From Flaccisagitta enflata (lineage: Eukaryota > Chaetognatha > Sagittoidea > Aphragmophora), in contig OZ231126.1 of assembly GCA_965153355.1 (NCBI GenBank), positions 95,976,001 to 96,040,000 on the forward strand: DNA of 64,000 nucleotides. The letters run 5' to 3'. A program made the translations under genes and the position numbers. Under the pieces are notes generated by a model. It was not told the origin of the DNA. It saw only the letters and a list, made by a program, of their open reading frames with translations, and searched no databases. Below are positions 40,587-53,568 of this stretch, in pieces; position 1 is the first letter of the stretch; every line of letters begins with the position of its first letter.

Positions 40587-40588
40587 CC
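40508..40588. repeat. (GA)n microsatellite
   Basis: Mirror of 19185-19288; followed by ACACAGACACACAG repeats. A hairpin-family relic (mirror of 19530) lies at about 40193-40268. Confidence 0.96.
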
Positions 40589-40633
40589 AGACACAAAGAC
40601 ACACAGACACACAGACACACAGAGATATATACC

Positions 40634-40696
40634 GTCAACAAGGCCGTACAAATGGCAATTCAGTCTCGGATGGTTAGGCAGAAGCAGTAATGCAAT
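40634..40696 (+). mobile_element. Hairpin-family start fragment (right arm only)
   Basis: CAACAAGGCCGTACAAATGG, GGATGGTTAGGCAGAAGCAG, ends where the composite head begins. The left arm has a solo composite end here instead (19070-19137). Confidence 0.65.
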
Positions 40697-41467
40697 AGTC
40701 GCAAAAGCGTTACATGGTCATCGGTACCCGATGCCCCTAAGTTAGTGTATGTGGGAATAGCATTACATGGTCAGCGGAAATAACGGAAGTTATTGTATGT
40801 GACCTATGATTCCACATAGGACAATTTTCTCCGGTTTGAAAAGCTAGGTTGGGGGGCTGAGAGGCCTGATTTTGGGTCTGAAAGGTCTGATTTAGGGTCT
40901 GAGAGGCATGATTTGGGGTCTGAAAGGGACTGATTTGGGGGCTTAGGGGTCTAATTTGGGGTCTGAAAGGGCCTGGTTTGGGGTCTGGGAGGCCTGATTT
41001 GGGGTCCAACAGGCCTGATATGGATCTGAGAGGCCTGATTTGGTTCTGAGAGGCCTGATTTGGGGTCTCAGCAGTCTGATTTGGGGTCTGAAAGGGCCTG
41101 ATTGGAATCTTGGATCACTTGATTTGGGGTCTGAAATGCTTAATTTGGGTTTGAGAGGCCTGATTTAGGTCTGAGAGGCCTGATTAGAGTCTGAGAGGCC
41201 TGATTAGGGATCTAAGAGGCCTGATTTAGGGTCTGGAAGGCCTTTTTTGGGTCTGAGAGGCCTGATTTGGGGTCAGAAAAGTCTGTTTTGGGGTCTGAAA
41301 GGCCTGATTTGGTGCCTGAGAGGCCTGATTTGGATTCAAAAGGGCTTCATTTGTAGTCTGGGAGGCTTGTTTTGAGGCTTGGGGGGGGGACGTACGCACG
41401 GACGGAAACCGGAGAAAATTGCCCTATGTGGAATTATAGGTCATCGGCCCCCCCGGGGCCGCTGCCC
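40697..41467 (+). mobile_element. Composite element (mirror of 18306)
   Basis: The head is partly duplicated (GTTACATGGTCATCGG then CATTACATGGTCAGCGG) and the first GGGCAGCGGCCCC segment is replaced by AAATAACGGAAGTTATTG. Core and closing end are intact. Confidence 0.82.
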
Positions 41468-41560
41468 AAAAACCGCTTGCAATTAAAAAATGTTTTGGAT
41501 GGATGGACCGACAAATGGACCGACCAACACAGCAAAGCGTGGAGTTGCGTGTCCGCCACC
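41468..41560 (+). mobile_element. Hairpin-family fragment (mirror of 18213)
   Basis: AACCGCTTGCAATT, GGATGGACCGACAAATGG, AGTTGCGTGTCCGCCACC at the hairpin position. Confidence 0.7.
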
Positions 41561-41799
41561 AATAAGTCATTCAGTAAAAGCCACCGAGGTTGGGACATTC
41601 AGAGACAGACCACAAATAGAATGTAAGACAGACAGGAAAGGACAGAGACAGAGGACATGGGGAGAAAAAAATGGAGCAGAACGCTATTAATGAGGTGAAT
41701 GCATAGTACAGTTCATGCTGGAGAAGAGGAAAAGGATAGATTTGTGATGTGACGAGGAAGTTGATGGCAAAATTATGATGATAATGGTAGTGAGGAACA

Positions 41800-42075
<276 letters not shown>

Positions 42076-42139
42076 GATTTATATCTCAAACAAAAATCAA
42101 GAAAGGTGATTTGCGATTTGCGTGGCTGCGCGCAGTTCG

Positions 42140-42545
42140 CACACTGGCCCTAAATGACCACCTATCAAGCTCTTAGGCCTATCTCAACTCTATCCACCCA
42201 TAACCACCACCTTCCACCATCACACTGGCCCTAAATGACCACCTATCAAGCTCTTAGGCCTATCTCAACTCTATCCACCCATAACCACCACCTTCCACCA
42301 TCACACTGGCCCTAAATGACCACCTATCAAGCTCTTAGGCCTATCTCAACTCTATCTACCCATAACCACCACCTTCCACCATCACACTGGCCCTAAATGA
42401 CCACCTATCAAGCTCTTAGGCCTATCTCAACTCTATCCACCCATAACCACCACCTTCCACCATCACACTGGCCCTAAATGACCACCTATCAAGCTCTGAG
42501 GCCTATCTCAACTCTATCCACCCATAACCACCACCTTCCACCGAA
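42140..42545. repeat. 81-bp minisatellite, five copies (mirror of 17143)
   Basis: Copies are very homogeneous; at least two single-base differences seen (TCTATCTACC, GCTCTGAGG). Confidence 0.96.
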
Positions 42546-42559
42546 CGTTCGTTAGATCG

Positions 42560-42800
42560 CCCGCACTGAGGACGTGTTTCTAGTGAAGATAAAAAACGCG
42601 TTTGTTCCCATTTAACGCGTTCACAGCGTGAACACATATTTTTGAAATTTCAACTGTCCTACGAGGGAGTGAGGGAAGTGAGTGAGCGAGCCTGTGAATG
42701 GAGCAAGTGAAGCAAGCGTTGCGCAGAGTGGGCGGTGCAAGCGAACAAACGTAGTGAGCAACCAAGTGGCCCGTTAAAAACGCAGTTGTGTGTAACTGGT
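42560..42800. repeat. GCTCACTC-family repeat (mirror of 16893)
   Basis: AAAAAACGCGTTTGTTCCCA, GGAGTGAGGGAAGTGAGTGA, ACGCAGTTGTGTGTAACTGG. Confidence 0.78.
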
Positions 42801-42852
42801 AGAGATGCAGAAGCGGTAGATTTTTGGACCGCTTCCGTTTCCAAAAGGCTTA

Positions 42853-43121
42853 CAGTTAAACCCCGCTATACCGGATCCAAGAATAACGGAAATCCGCCTA
42901 TAATGAGTGATAAGAGAAAGTCCCTACCATTTCTCTTTACTTTCTTTGTTAAAAAAATTCTGGTAAAACCGGATCCAATTATAATGAGGAATCCAAGAAT
43001 ACCACATGGACTGGCCAGTCCCCAGACCTGTAATCTTCCGTCAGTAACAGACGTTGTTCGCCAAATGACAAAAGAAGCGCGAAATCATCAATGGGCAGGG
43101 GCAAGAGGTCATTTGTTGAAT

Positions 43122-43216
<95 letters not shown>

Positions 43217-44366
43217 GATAGGAGAGACGAGAGAGCTTCACATTTAGCCATTTTGTAGAACTGCAAACATTAACTGATTTTGGACTCATTTTGATTTGTT
43301 TTTCCATCACCAAGAGGGTTTAAAATTCTCAATATAGCACAAAAAAGAAACTCTCAGTTCTAATTATGCCACTCATACAAAATTGCCTCCAGCATCCTTG
43401 ACCAATTCATTAAAGATGAAAAAATCTTCGCGCAGAATTCGAGTCTAACAGGGACTCTAAATGTTGAGTCATACGGACATTCTCATTTCATGAACTTGAA
43501 AAAAACTATGATAAGATGGTTTAACATTGTGTGTGAACAAAAAGTTGCAGTCAGTGGTCCCATGGTACATGAACAAGGCCGGATCCCAGATGCGTGCGGG
43601 TGGGCAGGGGCCTCATTTGAGGTCACTTGATCATTTGGGCAGGAGCAGTGCGGCCCTCAAATACGCAAAGTAAATGGGATTCAATGATTTTGCAGCATCT
43701 GACAGTTGGCTCAATCAATTCAAAACAAGTGATGCAAAACACAATATTTCTGCGGACAAGTAGGCAGAGGCAACCCACAGCCTCACCACACTCACACCAT
43801 CCCCCCCCCAACTCACACTCACCCACCCAATAACATTTGCACTATAAGAAATTCTCGTTTTTCGCGTTTCTAACTTGAGCATGAAAACCATGATGAACTG
43901 ATGGACCAACGGACCAATGGAAGGACAGACAAATCCGCTACTAAAGAGGGGAAAATCTTAATTACAAGTTGTGCTACAGCTTGATTTAAAACCTTTAAGA
44001 TTAACTGGGGATGCAACTCTGAGACTGTTCATCAGTCTATTCATCCCTATTATGATCCATTCATGAAACTCAAGTTGACGGGTGTGAAAATATGCATATC
44101 AGATTACATGTTTTGAGGGAAGGGGGAGGGGGGGATGTGGGCCCCTGCCCACCCATCTGCTTGACAAAATCATTGTATTTTCAGAATGTTTTTCATTTGA
44201 CTGCAATGCAAAAGGCTATTATTCTTTAGTTTTTTAAAGCCCTGTAGTTACCACAGAAGATAGCAATAAAGATAGACCGGGATAGTCGTTATGGCAATAA
44301 CGCAATCCGGCAATAACGCATAACAATCATTGGTCCTCTGAAATCCGTTAAAGCAGGATTTAACTG
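42853..44366. mobile_element. TA-flanked element (mirror of 15290)
   Basis: CAGTTAAACCCCGCTATACC to the inverted CAGTTAAATCCTGCTTTAAC. Contains a GA tract (43125-43212) and a hairpin-family body (43572-43660). Confidence 0.75.
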
Positions 44367-44379
44367 TATTTGAGATTTG

Positions 44380-44535
44380 ACAGCTTCCGCGTCTTCTTCT
44401 GCTTCCACTATTTCAAAAAGCATAGCTTCTGCTTCTGCTTCTGCTTCCACAACTTTAGAAGGCATAGCTTCCGATTCCGCTTCCACTTCCGCTTCCGCTT
44501 CCACTTCAGCTTCCGCTTCCGCTTCTGCTTCCACA
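44380..44535. repeat. CTTCCG hexamer repeat (mirror of 15122)
   Basis: Degenerate CTTCCGCTTCTG words. 44536-44900 is AT-rich unique arm sequence; at 44900-44940 about 40 bases (GTTCCTGAAAGAG and its near inverse) replace the left-arm array. Confidence 0.86.
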
Positions 44536-45029
44536 TTGATGAATGTTTCACTATGATATTCATTTAAGTTATATAATAAGTTTTTCAATAAAAAAAGGGA
44601 GGAGATCAAATGATGAATTATGAAAAATAAGGGAAAATATATCAATAACATAGATATTCATATAATTTGTTGGCTGTCATTAGTTATTGCTATGATTTTA
44701 AACAATAATTTTGTCTTTATTGATGAAAGAATCTTTTTTTCTATACCCTTTAATTAATCTTTGAAATCATTTTTTCTTGAATTTATATATCTATTTATGA
44801 CATCACTGGATCATCTACTTACTTTTGTTTTTCAAATGATATAAAATCAGGTTTTGAGGTGTATGAGTCTTGCTCCTTTCCAACTAACCAACAAACTGTT
44901 CCTGAAAGAGATCAATTTTTTTCAGGAAGTTCATTGTTCACTCAGAATTACTTCTAAGCCAAAAGAATCATGTGACTTACACAGGTGTTCATTGGTGTAT
45001 TCATAAGAAAGAGAGAATGAGTGAATGAA

Positions 45030-45030
45030 T

Positions 45031-45115
<85 letters not shown>
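45030..45115. repeat. (GA)n microsatellite
   Basis: Mirror of 10128-10221. Confidence 0.96.
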
Positions 45116-45118
<3 letters not shown>

Positions 45119-45131
45119 AAGAAAGAAAAAA

Positions 45132-45339
45132 ACCAAGCCGGATACACAGCTACCCTAGTCACAGGCGGGTGGGCATGACAGTGCTGGAGGAGGTCACTAG
45201 GGCATCTGGGCAGGAGCCGTATGCTCAAATAGCTCAAAAATCCAAAAAAAGTGAAGAGGGGACCAACCTACCGACCAACCGACCAACCGACAGGCCGACG
45301 GACTGACATAGCTGGGTGTAGAGTCGCGTAGCAAGCATC

Positions 45340-45340
<1 letters not shown>
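45132..45340 (+). mobile_element. Hairpin-family element (mirror of 9905)
   Basis: ACCAAGCCGGATACACAGC to GAGTCGCGTAGCAAGCATCT, same mixed hairpin as the left copy. Confidence 0.84.
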
Positions 45341-45379
<39 letters not shown>

Positions 45380-47337
45380 ACAAGCCCAGTAGGGCAACGA
45401 TGCGTCCTCTTGTGCGGTCAGAGGGATTTTAAGGGTTATGACTGAACTTACAGATTGACCTTCAATATGTGTGCTGAGCTGGTATTAAATTGTGGCAGTA
45501 AGCAAGATCTACAGATATTCTTGATAAAATTATGAGATAAATGCTTTGATAAGTTTTGCATACTGCAGTGCTTATCTCAGACAATTCTCATCACACTTTG
45601 AAGGACGTGTTATGAAAAAAATGTTTATAATACTATTTGGCAAAAGTCAACCAGCAAAGGATGGAATATTGTTTCATAAAATGAATAGGTGAAAACACAC
45701 TGAGAGGGAATGCGAATGCGAAAGGGTTGATTTGAAAAAAAATTGAATTGTGGAGGTGGGAGGGATGGGGGCAAGATCCAGACAATGACCAAAATGGCGC
45801 AACTCCAGAGATGCGAGGACGCATCTAAAATGATTGGGGGTGGTTGGTGAGTGATTTGAGATGGTTTGTGGGATTTTTGGAAAAGGGGCAACGGACGGAC
45901 ATACGGACGGACAAACCCTCTTATGGAGATGCGAGGACGCATCTAAAAATGATTGGGGGTGGTTGGTGAGTGATTTGAGATGGTTTGTAGGAATTTTTGG
46001 AAAAGGGGTAACGGACGGACATACGGACGGACAAACCCTCTTATAGAGATGCGAGGATGCATCTAAAAATGATTGGGGGTGGTTGGTGAGTGATTTGAGA
46101 TGGTTTGTGGGATTTTTGGAAAAGGGGTAACGGACGGACATACAGACGGACAAACCCTCTTATAGAGATGCGAGGACGCATCTAAAAATGATTGGGGGTG
46201 GTTGGTGAGTGATTTGAGATGGTTTGTGGGATTTTTGGAAAAGGGGTAATGGACGGACATACGGACGGACAAACCCTCTTATAGAGATGCGAGGACGCAT
46301 CTAAAAATGATTGGGGGTGGTTGGTGAGTGATTTGAGATGGTTTGTGGGATTTTTGGAAAAGGGTCAACGGACGGACATACGGACGGACAAACCCTCTTA
46401 TAGAGATGCGAGGACGCATCTAAAATGATTGGGGGTGGTGAGTGATTTGAGATGGTTTGGGATTTTTGGAAAAGGGGTAACGGACGGACATACGGACGGA
46501 CAAACCCTTTCTTATAGAGATGAGGACGCATCTAAAAATGATTAGGGGTGGTGAGTGATTTGAGATGGTTTGTGGGATTTTTGGAAAAGGGGTAACGGAC
46601 GGACATACGGACGGACAAACCCTCTTATAGAGATGCGAGGACGCATCTAAAAATGATTGGGGGGGTTGGTGAGTGATTTGAGATGGTTTGGATTTTTGGA
46701 AAAGGATAACGGACGGACATACGGACGGACAAACCTCTTATAGAGATGAGGACGCATCTAAAAATGATTGGTATGGTGAGTGATTTGAGATGGTTTGTGG
46801 GATTTTTGGAAAAGGGGTAACGGACGGACATACGGACGGACAAACCCTTATAGAGATGCAAGGACGCATCTAAAATGATTGGGGGTGGTTGGTGAGTGAT
46901 TTGAGATGGTTTTTGGGATTTTTGGAAAAGGCACGGACGGACATACGGACGGACAAACCTCTTATAGAGATGCGAGACGCATCTAAAAATGATTGGGGGT
47001 GGTTGGTGAGTGATTTGAGATGGTTTGTGGGATTTGGAAAAGAGTAGAGGACACATACGGACGGACAAACCTCTCTTATAGAGATGCGAGGACGCATCTA
47101 AAAATGATTGGGGGTGGTTGGTGAGTGATTTGAGATGGTTTGTTGGATTTTTGGAAAAGGGGTAACGGACGGACATACGGACGGACAAACCCTCTTATAG
47201 CGATGCGAGGACGCATCTAAAAATGATTGGGGGTGGTTGGTGAGTGATTTGAGATGGTTTGTTGGATTTTTGGAAAAGGGGTAACGGACGGACAAACGGA
47301 CGGACAAACCCTCTTATAGAGATGCGAGGACGCATCT
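45380..47337 (+). mobile_element. Long hairpin-family element with tandem hairpin core (right arm only)
   Basis: 1958 bp. Starts ACAAGCCCAGTAGGGCAACG, then about 400 bp of unique tail homologous to the 2111-2685 element. About 13 tandem units of 110-120 bp follow, each ending in AGATGCG-AGGA-CGCATCT plus AAAATGATTGGGGG. Units carry GGACGGACATACGGACGGAC and CTTATAG before each hairpin. It is inserted into a GA/poly-A tract; the left arm at 9890-9905 is the empty site. Confidence 0.85.
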
Positions 47338-47339
47338 AA

Positions 47340-47361
47340 AAAGAGAGAAAGAGAGAAAGAA

Positions 47362-47397
<36 letters not shown>

Positions 47398-47470
47398 AAA
47401 GAGAAAAAGAGACAGACAGACAGACAGACAGAAAGAGACAGATGGACAGATAGACAGAAGAACTCAGACA
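47340..47470. repeat. GA/CAGA-rich tract
   Basis: Mirror of 9780-9902. Confidence 0.9.
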
Positions 47471-47563
47471 AAGGCATAAAACGAAAAAAGATAGATAAAC
47501 AGAAACAAAGGGATGATAGAAAAATATACAAAAGCAATGGAAAAAACCCTGAGATCTAAGACA

Positions 47564-50500
47564 ACAAGGCTGGATACACGGCTACCCTAGTTGCATGCGG
47601 GTGTGCAGGAGCAGTGCTGGAGGTGACTAAGGCATCTGGGCAGGAGCTGTATGCTCAAAAAGCTAAAAATTGCCAAAAAAGTAAAAAGGGGACCAACCAA
47701 CTAACCGACCGTCTGACCAACCAACCAACCAACCAACAGACCAACCAACCAACCGACCGACTGACATAGCGGGATGTAGAGTCGCGTACAGTACCAGAAT
47801 CAAAGAACTGGTGATAAGGAGGGAAGCCATATCTCTCCAATTACAAGGATATGAGATCTGAAATTTTTCTGTGGTGTGCACCCCCTATAAGGGTTTGGAG
47901 CTGTTCCAGGCATTTTTTGTTTTTGGTTGTCAAAAATTTTTTATTTCTTATAATCACTTTTGTAGGCCAAAAAATTCGTTTCAAAATTTCCTCTTTATGT
48001 TACATGTAGTCAATACCCAAAGCTACAAATTTCATTTTTTGAAAAATGTTTTTGGCCAATTTTTAAGGGAATGGCACTAAAAAAACTAAAAAAATGAAAA
48101 ATAGCTGTATTTTCTAAAATAATTGGCTTAGCATAATAATTTTTAGCGTGGAAGTAGTCCTGAGAACTCTTAATGTGTGTGCAAAATTTCAACTCCCATA
48201 CTTGAATTTTGAAGGAGTTATGGGATTTTAAAATTTTGATAATTTTTGGTAAAAAACATTTTTTCTTATAACAATCTTTTTTGTGAACCATTTTTCATGA
48301 AATTTCATAAAGAAACAAAGTAATTGATATTTTTTTGCTTCCAAAAAAAATTTGGGCACTGCGACCCCTTAACAAAATTTTTTTTCTCAAAAATTGCAAA
48401 AATTGGCTATTTTTCTAGGTTGGATAAAAACTGTTCCTTTTATCCGATCAACTTCATTTTTGAAGGGAATATCAACCTACATCTGCAGTGACTATGTTCC
48501 AAATTTCAAGTAAATCGGATAATTCGTTCCGGGGATATTCAAGTTCAAAGTGGAAAGGGTGAGCTAAAATCACTGTGTTTCTGTGTCATTTAAATGATGA
48601 GTCTTTATTGACGGTTAGCTACAAGTGTCTCAAAAAGGTAATAGGTGTGGAATATGTCCCTGCAGCATAACCAACCAAAATTTTTGGATTTCACAGTCTC
48701 TAAAAAAATAGGCACCAAAAAAACTGCAAAAAATGCTTTTTTTTTTTTTGCCACATTTTTGGGGTGTAACGCATATAAGATGACATCCCCATCCCCAAAC
48801 TTTTTGTGGCATAGAAGTCCATGATAGGACAGATGTCCCCCCAAAAATTCATTCGTTTCCGTCACACTTTAAGCACAAAAATTTTGGTTAAAAATGGCAA
48901 AAAATGCGATTTTTTTAATTTTTTAAGCTGTATTTGGGGTGCAATCCATATTAAACGACATCCCCATCCCAAAATTTTTTGTGGCATAGTAGTCCATGAT
49001 AGGACAGATGTCCCCCCCCAAAATCTATTCAGTTCCGTCACGCTTTAAGCATATGAATTTTGGTTTAAAATGGCAAAAAATGCGATTTTTTGAATTTTGT
49101 AAGCTGTTTTTGGGGTGTAATGCATGTCCAAACTTTTTGTGGCATAGTAGTCCATGATAGGACAGATGTCCCCCAAAAAATTTATTCATTACTGTCACAC
49201 TGTAAGCACAAAAATTTTGGTTTGAAATGGCATAAAATGTGACTTTTGAATTTTTTAAAGCTGTTTTTGGGGTGTAATGCATATCAAACAACATCCCCAT
49301 CCCCAAACCTTTTGTGGCATGGAAGTCCATGATAGGACAGATGTCCCTCAAAAATTTATTCATTTCCGTCATGCTTTAAGCACAAAAAATTTGGGGATGG
49401 GGATGTCGTTTAATATGCATTCACCCAAAAAACAGTTTGAGAAATTAAAAAAAAATTGCATTTTTTGACATTTTAAACCAAAATTTTTGTGCTTAGAGCG
49501 TGACGGAAATGAATAAATTTTTGGGGGGACATCTGTCCTATCATGGACTACTATGCCACAAAAAGTTTGGGGATGGGGATGTCGTTTAATATGCATTTCA
49601 CCCCAAAAACAGCTTAAATAATTCAAAAAATCGCATCTTTTGCCATTTTGAACCAAAATTTTTGTGCTTAAAGCGTGACAGATATGAATAAATTTTTCAG
49701 GGAACATCTGTCCTATCATGGACTACTATGCCACAAAAAATTTGGGGATGGGGATGTCGTTTAATATGCATTATACCCCAAAAACAGCTTAGAAATTTCA
49801 AAAAATCGCATTTTTTGTCATTTTAAACCAAAATTTTTGTGCTCAAAGCGTGACGGAAATGAATAAATTTTTGGGGGATATCTGTCCTATCATGGACTAC
49901 TATGCCACAAAAAATTTGGATGGGGAGGTCGTTTGATATGCGTTACACCCTAAAAATGTGGCAAAAAATGCCAAAAAAAGGCATTTTTTGCAGTTTTTTT
50001 GGTGCCTATTTTTTTAGAGATTGTGAAATCCAAAAATTTAGGTTGGTTATGCTGCAGGGACATATTCCACACCTATTTGCAACAATTTTTGCAACATATC
50101 GATTAAACATTACCTTTTTGAGACACTTGTAGCTAACCGTCAATAAAGACTTATCATTTAAATAACACAGCAACACAGTGATTTTAGCTCACCTTTTCCA
50201 CTTTGAACTTGAATATCCCCGGAACGAATTATCCGATTTACTTGAAATTTAAAACATAGTTACTGCAGATGTAGGTTGATATTCCCTCCAAAAATGAAAT
50301 GTTGATCGGATAAAAGGAACAGTTTTTATTCAACCTAGAAAAATAGCCAATTTTTGCAATTTTTGAGAAAAAAAATTTTGTTAAGGGGTCGCAGTGCCCA
50401 AATTTTTTTTGGAAGCAAAAAAATATCAATTACTTTGTTTCTCTATGAAATTTCATGAAAAATGGTTCACAAAAAAAATTTTTATAAGAAAAAATGTTTT

Positions 50501-50999
50501 TTACCAAAAATTATTAAAATTTCAAAATCCCATAACTCCTTCAAAATTCAAGTATGGGAGTTGAAATTTTGCAAACACATAAAGGATTCTCAGGACTACT
50601 TCCACGCTAAAAAATATTATGCTAAGCCAATTATTTTAGAAAATATAGCAACTTTTCATTTTTTTGAAATTTTGTTTTTTTTAGTGCCATTCCCTTAAAA
50701 ATTGGCCAAAAATATTTTTCAAAAAATGAAATTTGTAGCTCTGGGTATTGACTACATGTAACATAAAGATAAAATTTTGAAACGAATTTTTTGGCCTACA
50801 AAAGTGATTTTAAGAAATAAAAAATTTTTGACAACCAAAAACAAAAAATGCCCGGAACAGCTCCAAACCCTTATGGGGGGTGGGGGTACTATAGGTGCAC
50901 ACCACAGAAAAATTTCAGATCTCATATCCTTGTAATTGGAGAGATATGGCTTCCCTCCTTATCACCAGTTCTTTAATTCCGGTACTGTAGCACGCGACT
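47564..50999 (+). mobile_element. Hairpin-family element split by a TA element
   Basis: ACAAGGCTGGATACACGGC through GAGTCGCGTA (47788), resuming at 50988 as TAGCACGCGACT. The left-arm copy 9447-9682 is the uninterrupted form. Confidence 0.9.
47789..50987. mobile_element. 3.2-kb TA-flanked giant fold-back (right arm only)
   Basis: Ends CAGTACCAGAATCAAAGAAC and, inverted, CAGTACCGGAATTAAAGAAC, with duplicated TA proven by the empty site 9457-9458. The two halves are complementary for about 1.6 kb each and meet near 49390. Inside each half is a tandem of about 175-bp units (GGACAGATGTCCCCC seen four times on the left, three times inverted on the right). No coding capacity. Confidence 0.93.
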
Positions 51000-51068
51000 A
51001 AAAAGAATATGATGATACTAAGAGAAAAAAAAACAATAAAAAATGAATGAATTATATCAAAATAAGTA

Positions 51069-51517
51069 CAGTGGAATCCCACCTAAGGGATATCCGCATT
51101 TAAGAGACAACACTGTATGGTCCCAAATTTTTAAAGGCTTTTCCAATTTAAAAAAAAACCTCTATTTAAGGGATATTTAAGAGACAAGTTTTTGAAAATA
51201 TCTCCTAAATCACTGGTACTTTTAGGTGAATTTGATGGATTTTAAGAAAATTTTGCATTTTGAGAATTCTTCTGAAAAAATTTATCCAAAAATGATTAAA
51301 TATTTCCTGTGCCATGAATATCTTGCCATGAACTAACTTAATCATTGCTGATGAATAAACTTGAAGCAAAGAGATATAGTTATACCATGACTTTGGTAAT
51401 CATTAGTAACTAAGAATAGAAATCCTTTATAAAACAATGAATTCAATTTAAGGGATTTTGGATTTAAGAGACAAAAATAGTCAGTCCCTAGAAATCCCTT
51501 AAACCGAGGCTCCACTG
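51069..51517. mobile_element. TA-flanked pogo-like element (mirror of 8157)
   Basis: 449 bp, without the nested MITE. CAGTGGAATCCCACCTAAGG to the inverted CAGTGGAGCCTCGGTTTAAG. Confidence 0.8.
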
Positions 51518-51554
51518 TACTATTGAAACTGAGATAACTATTGTCAAAATGGTG

Positions 51555-51775
51555 TCAGGATCTGAAATGGAAGCAAAAGCGGAAGCGGATGATGATGTCC
51601 TTTCGCTTCCGCTTCCGCTTCCATTGGGCATCAAAAAAACTTTTTGCTTCCGCTTCCACTTCCGCTTCCTCTTGATTTTAGAATTGCACTTCCGCTTCCG
51701 CTTCTGCTTCCATGCTCAAACTACCGCTTCCACGCGCTTCCGCTTCCACTTCCGCTTCCGCTTCTGCATCTCTAG
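51555..51775. repeat. GAAGCG hexamer repeat (mirror of 7912)
   Basis: GGAAGCAAAAGCGG, then CTTCCGCTTCCGCTTCCA words. Confidence 0.85.
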
Positions 51776-51794
51776 TAACTAGAAATGCGCACTA

Positions 51795-52547
51795 CCCTGC
51801 TTTCAAAAGCAAGTGTTACCAGTAAAAACTTTATTGTGCATAAAGTATTCATTTTTAGAAAATCCGGTTGGTTCTGTCTAAAAGCACACAACTTACCATT
51901 TTTTCATGCAAAATTTCATCGTGCTGGGTCTAGCGGTTTATCGTCCACATGTTATTGAAATTTGGTGGAATTCAAGCAAAATTTGCATAAAAACCACATT
52001 TTTGAGCAATTTTGCACCTAGGAACCTTCATAAACATTTCACACTATGAGCTTGAATGACCAAATAAGTCATGTATAGTCAATAATTGACACTTGATTTG
52101 TATCACTTTCGTTTTGCACCATTTTATAAGAAATTTTGGTCTTTAAACGCATTTGAAACCTGCTCAAACTTCAAAAAATCAAAAGAAAACCTAGATTTTC
52201 CTCATAAATTTCAATGATTTGGTATTTTTCCACAGAAATACGTAAATTGAGACTAATATCCTTTTTTCAAGACAAATCTGGCCATTTTTGCTTGATTCAT
52301 TAAGAAATGACGATGATTTTAAGTCACGGTGTCAGTTAATCTATTCTTAAAAAATGCTCTTATGGAGAATATCTCACTTTCATTCAAAATCATGTGGAAG
52401 CCATACGGCTTGAGCTAGTCCTTTGAAATTTTGCATGAACAAATGGTAGGTTATATGCTTTTTGGCAAATCCAATCTGAATTTCCAAAAATAAATACTTA
52501 AGATGCAATAAAGATTTTGCTGGTAACACTTGCTTTTGAAAGCAGGG
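51795..52547. mobile_element. TA-flanked fold-back MITE (right arm only)
   Basis: 753 bp with perfect ends CCCTGCTTTCAAAAGCAAGT in both orientations, continuing GTTACCAG. Flanking TA duplicated; the left arm at 7892-7893 shows the single TA empty site. No open frame of note. Confidence 0.92.
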
Positions 52548-52789
52548 TAACACATCCAGGTTTGGCATTCTTGGCGCCATTGATAGTCATGCCCCGGAAG
52601 CGAATATCTGTTTCAAATCCTACGTATAATACCCACTAATATTGTGATCTGCAGAGATCCGCAATCTCTGGAGTAATGTTGATCAACACCAAAGATACCC
52701 CATGAGAAAGAACCAAGATCTTACCCCCTTCCCAACACAGACACATACTCAAAAAGGTTCTGAAACGCTGGGTTTCCCACTTTTCGACT

Positions 52790-52861
52790 CGTGCTCACGG
52801 ACCGACGGACGGACCGACAGATGGACAGACAAAGCCTCTTTTAGAGTTGCGTGTCCACAAC
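52790..52861 (+). mobile_element. Hairpin-family fragment (mirror of 7558)
   Basis: GGACCGACGGACGGACCGAC, AGTTGCGTGTCCACAACT. Confidence 0.72.
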
Positions 52862-52958
52862 TAAAATCGGCAAGAAACATTTCGCTTCTCATGCCTATGA
52901 ATGACCACCCAATCAACGTATGTGGCCCACAAGACTCGGCGTTCTTATTTCTGTTTTG

Positions 52959-53155
52959 AGTTACGGACACGCAACTCTATAAGATGCTTTTTCGGTCTGT
53001 TGGTCTGTCCATCCATTGGTCGGTTCGTCCGTCGGTCCATAGTGAGAAGAAGAGTGGAAAAAACAAGCGTTTTAGATACTTTTTGTGTATGTTTGTGTGT
53101 TGGGGGTAGGGGTGGGGGTGTAGATGGGGGTTGGATACCTCTGCCCACCCGTCTG
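52959..53155 (-). mobile_element. Hairpin-family element (mirror of 7264)
   Basis: AGTTACGGACACGCAACTCT, GTCGGTTCGTCCGTCGGTCC, TCTGCCCACCCGTCTGCAAC. The hairpin has a G/A change against the left copy. Confidence 0.72.
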
Positions 53156-53568
53156 CAACGACATGACTGAGAAATGCGTGTGTGTTTGTGCGTGTATCGA
53201 CGAGACTGTCTTCCTTACTACCTGTAAATGTAAATTTCTCTGTCTTTCCATCTCTCTCTATATATATATCTCTCATATCATCAAACCAAACCAAACAGCT
53301 CCATTTCCAAGAATCAAGAAAGACGGGAAAGTTCACTGAGGCTTTGCTTAGGAGTTCGTGGCACAAGTTTGGGCAACTATCTTGTGACCTTGATTGTCTA
53401 TTGGAGGAAATAAACCGTCACCCTCAAGTCCCACTTCCACGATGGCAATCGCGAGATATTTACAGGTCTTCTGATATCTTTCTTCCTTTGGATATCCTTT
53501 TCTTCCAATTTCTGCCTTTCCCATAATTTTTTTTCATTTGATTTGCTCTGTTTCTCCCTATCTTTTTA

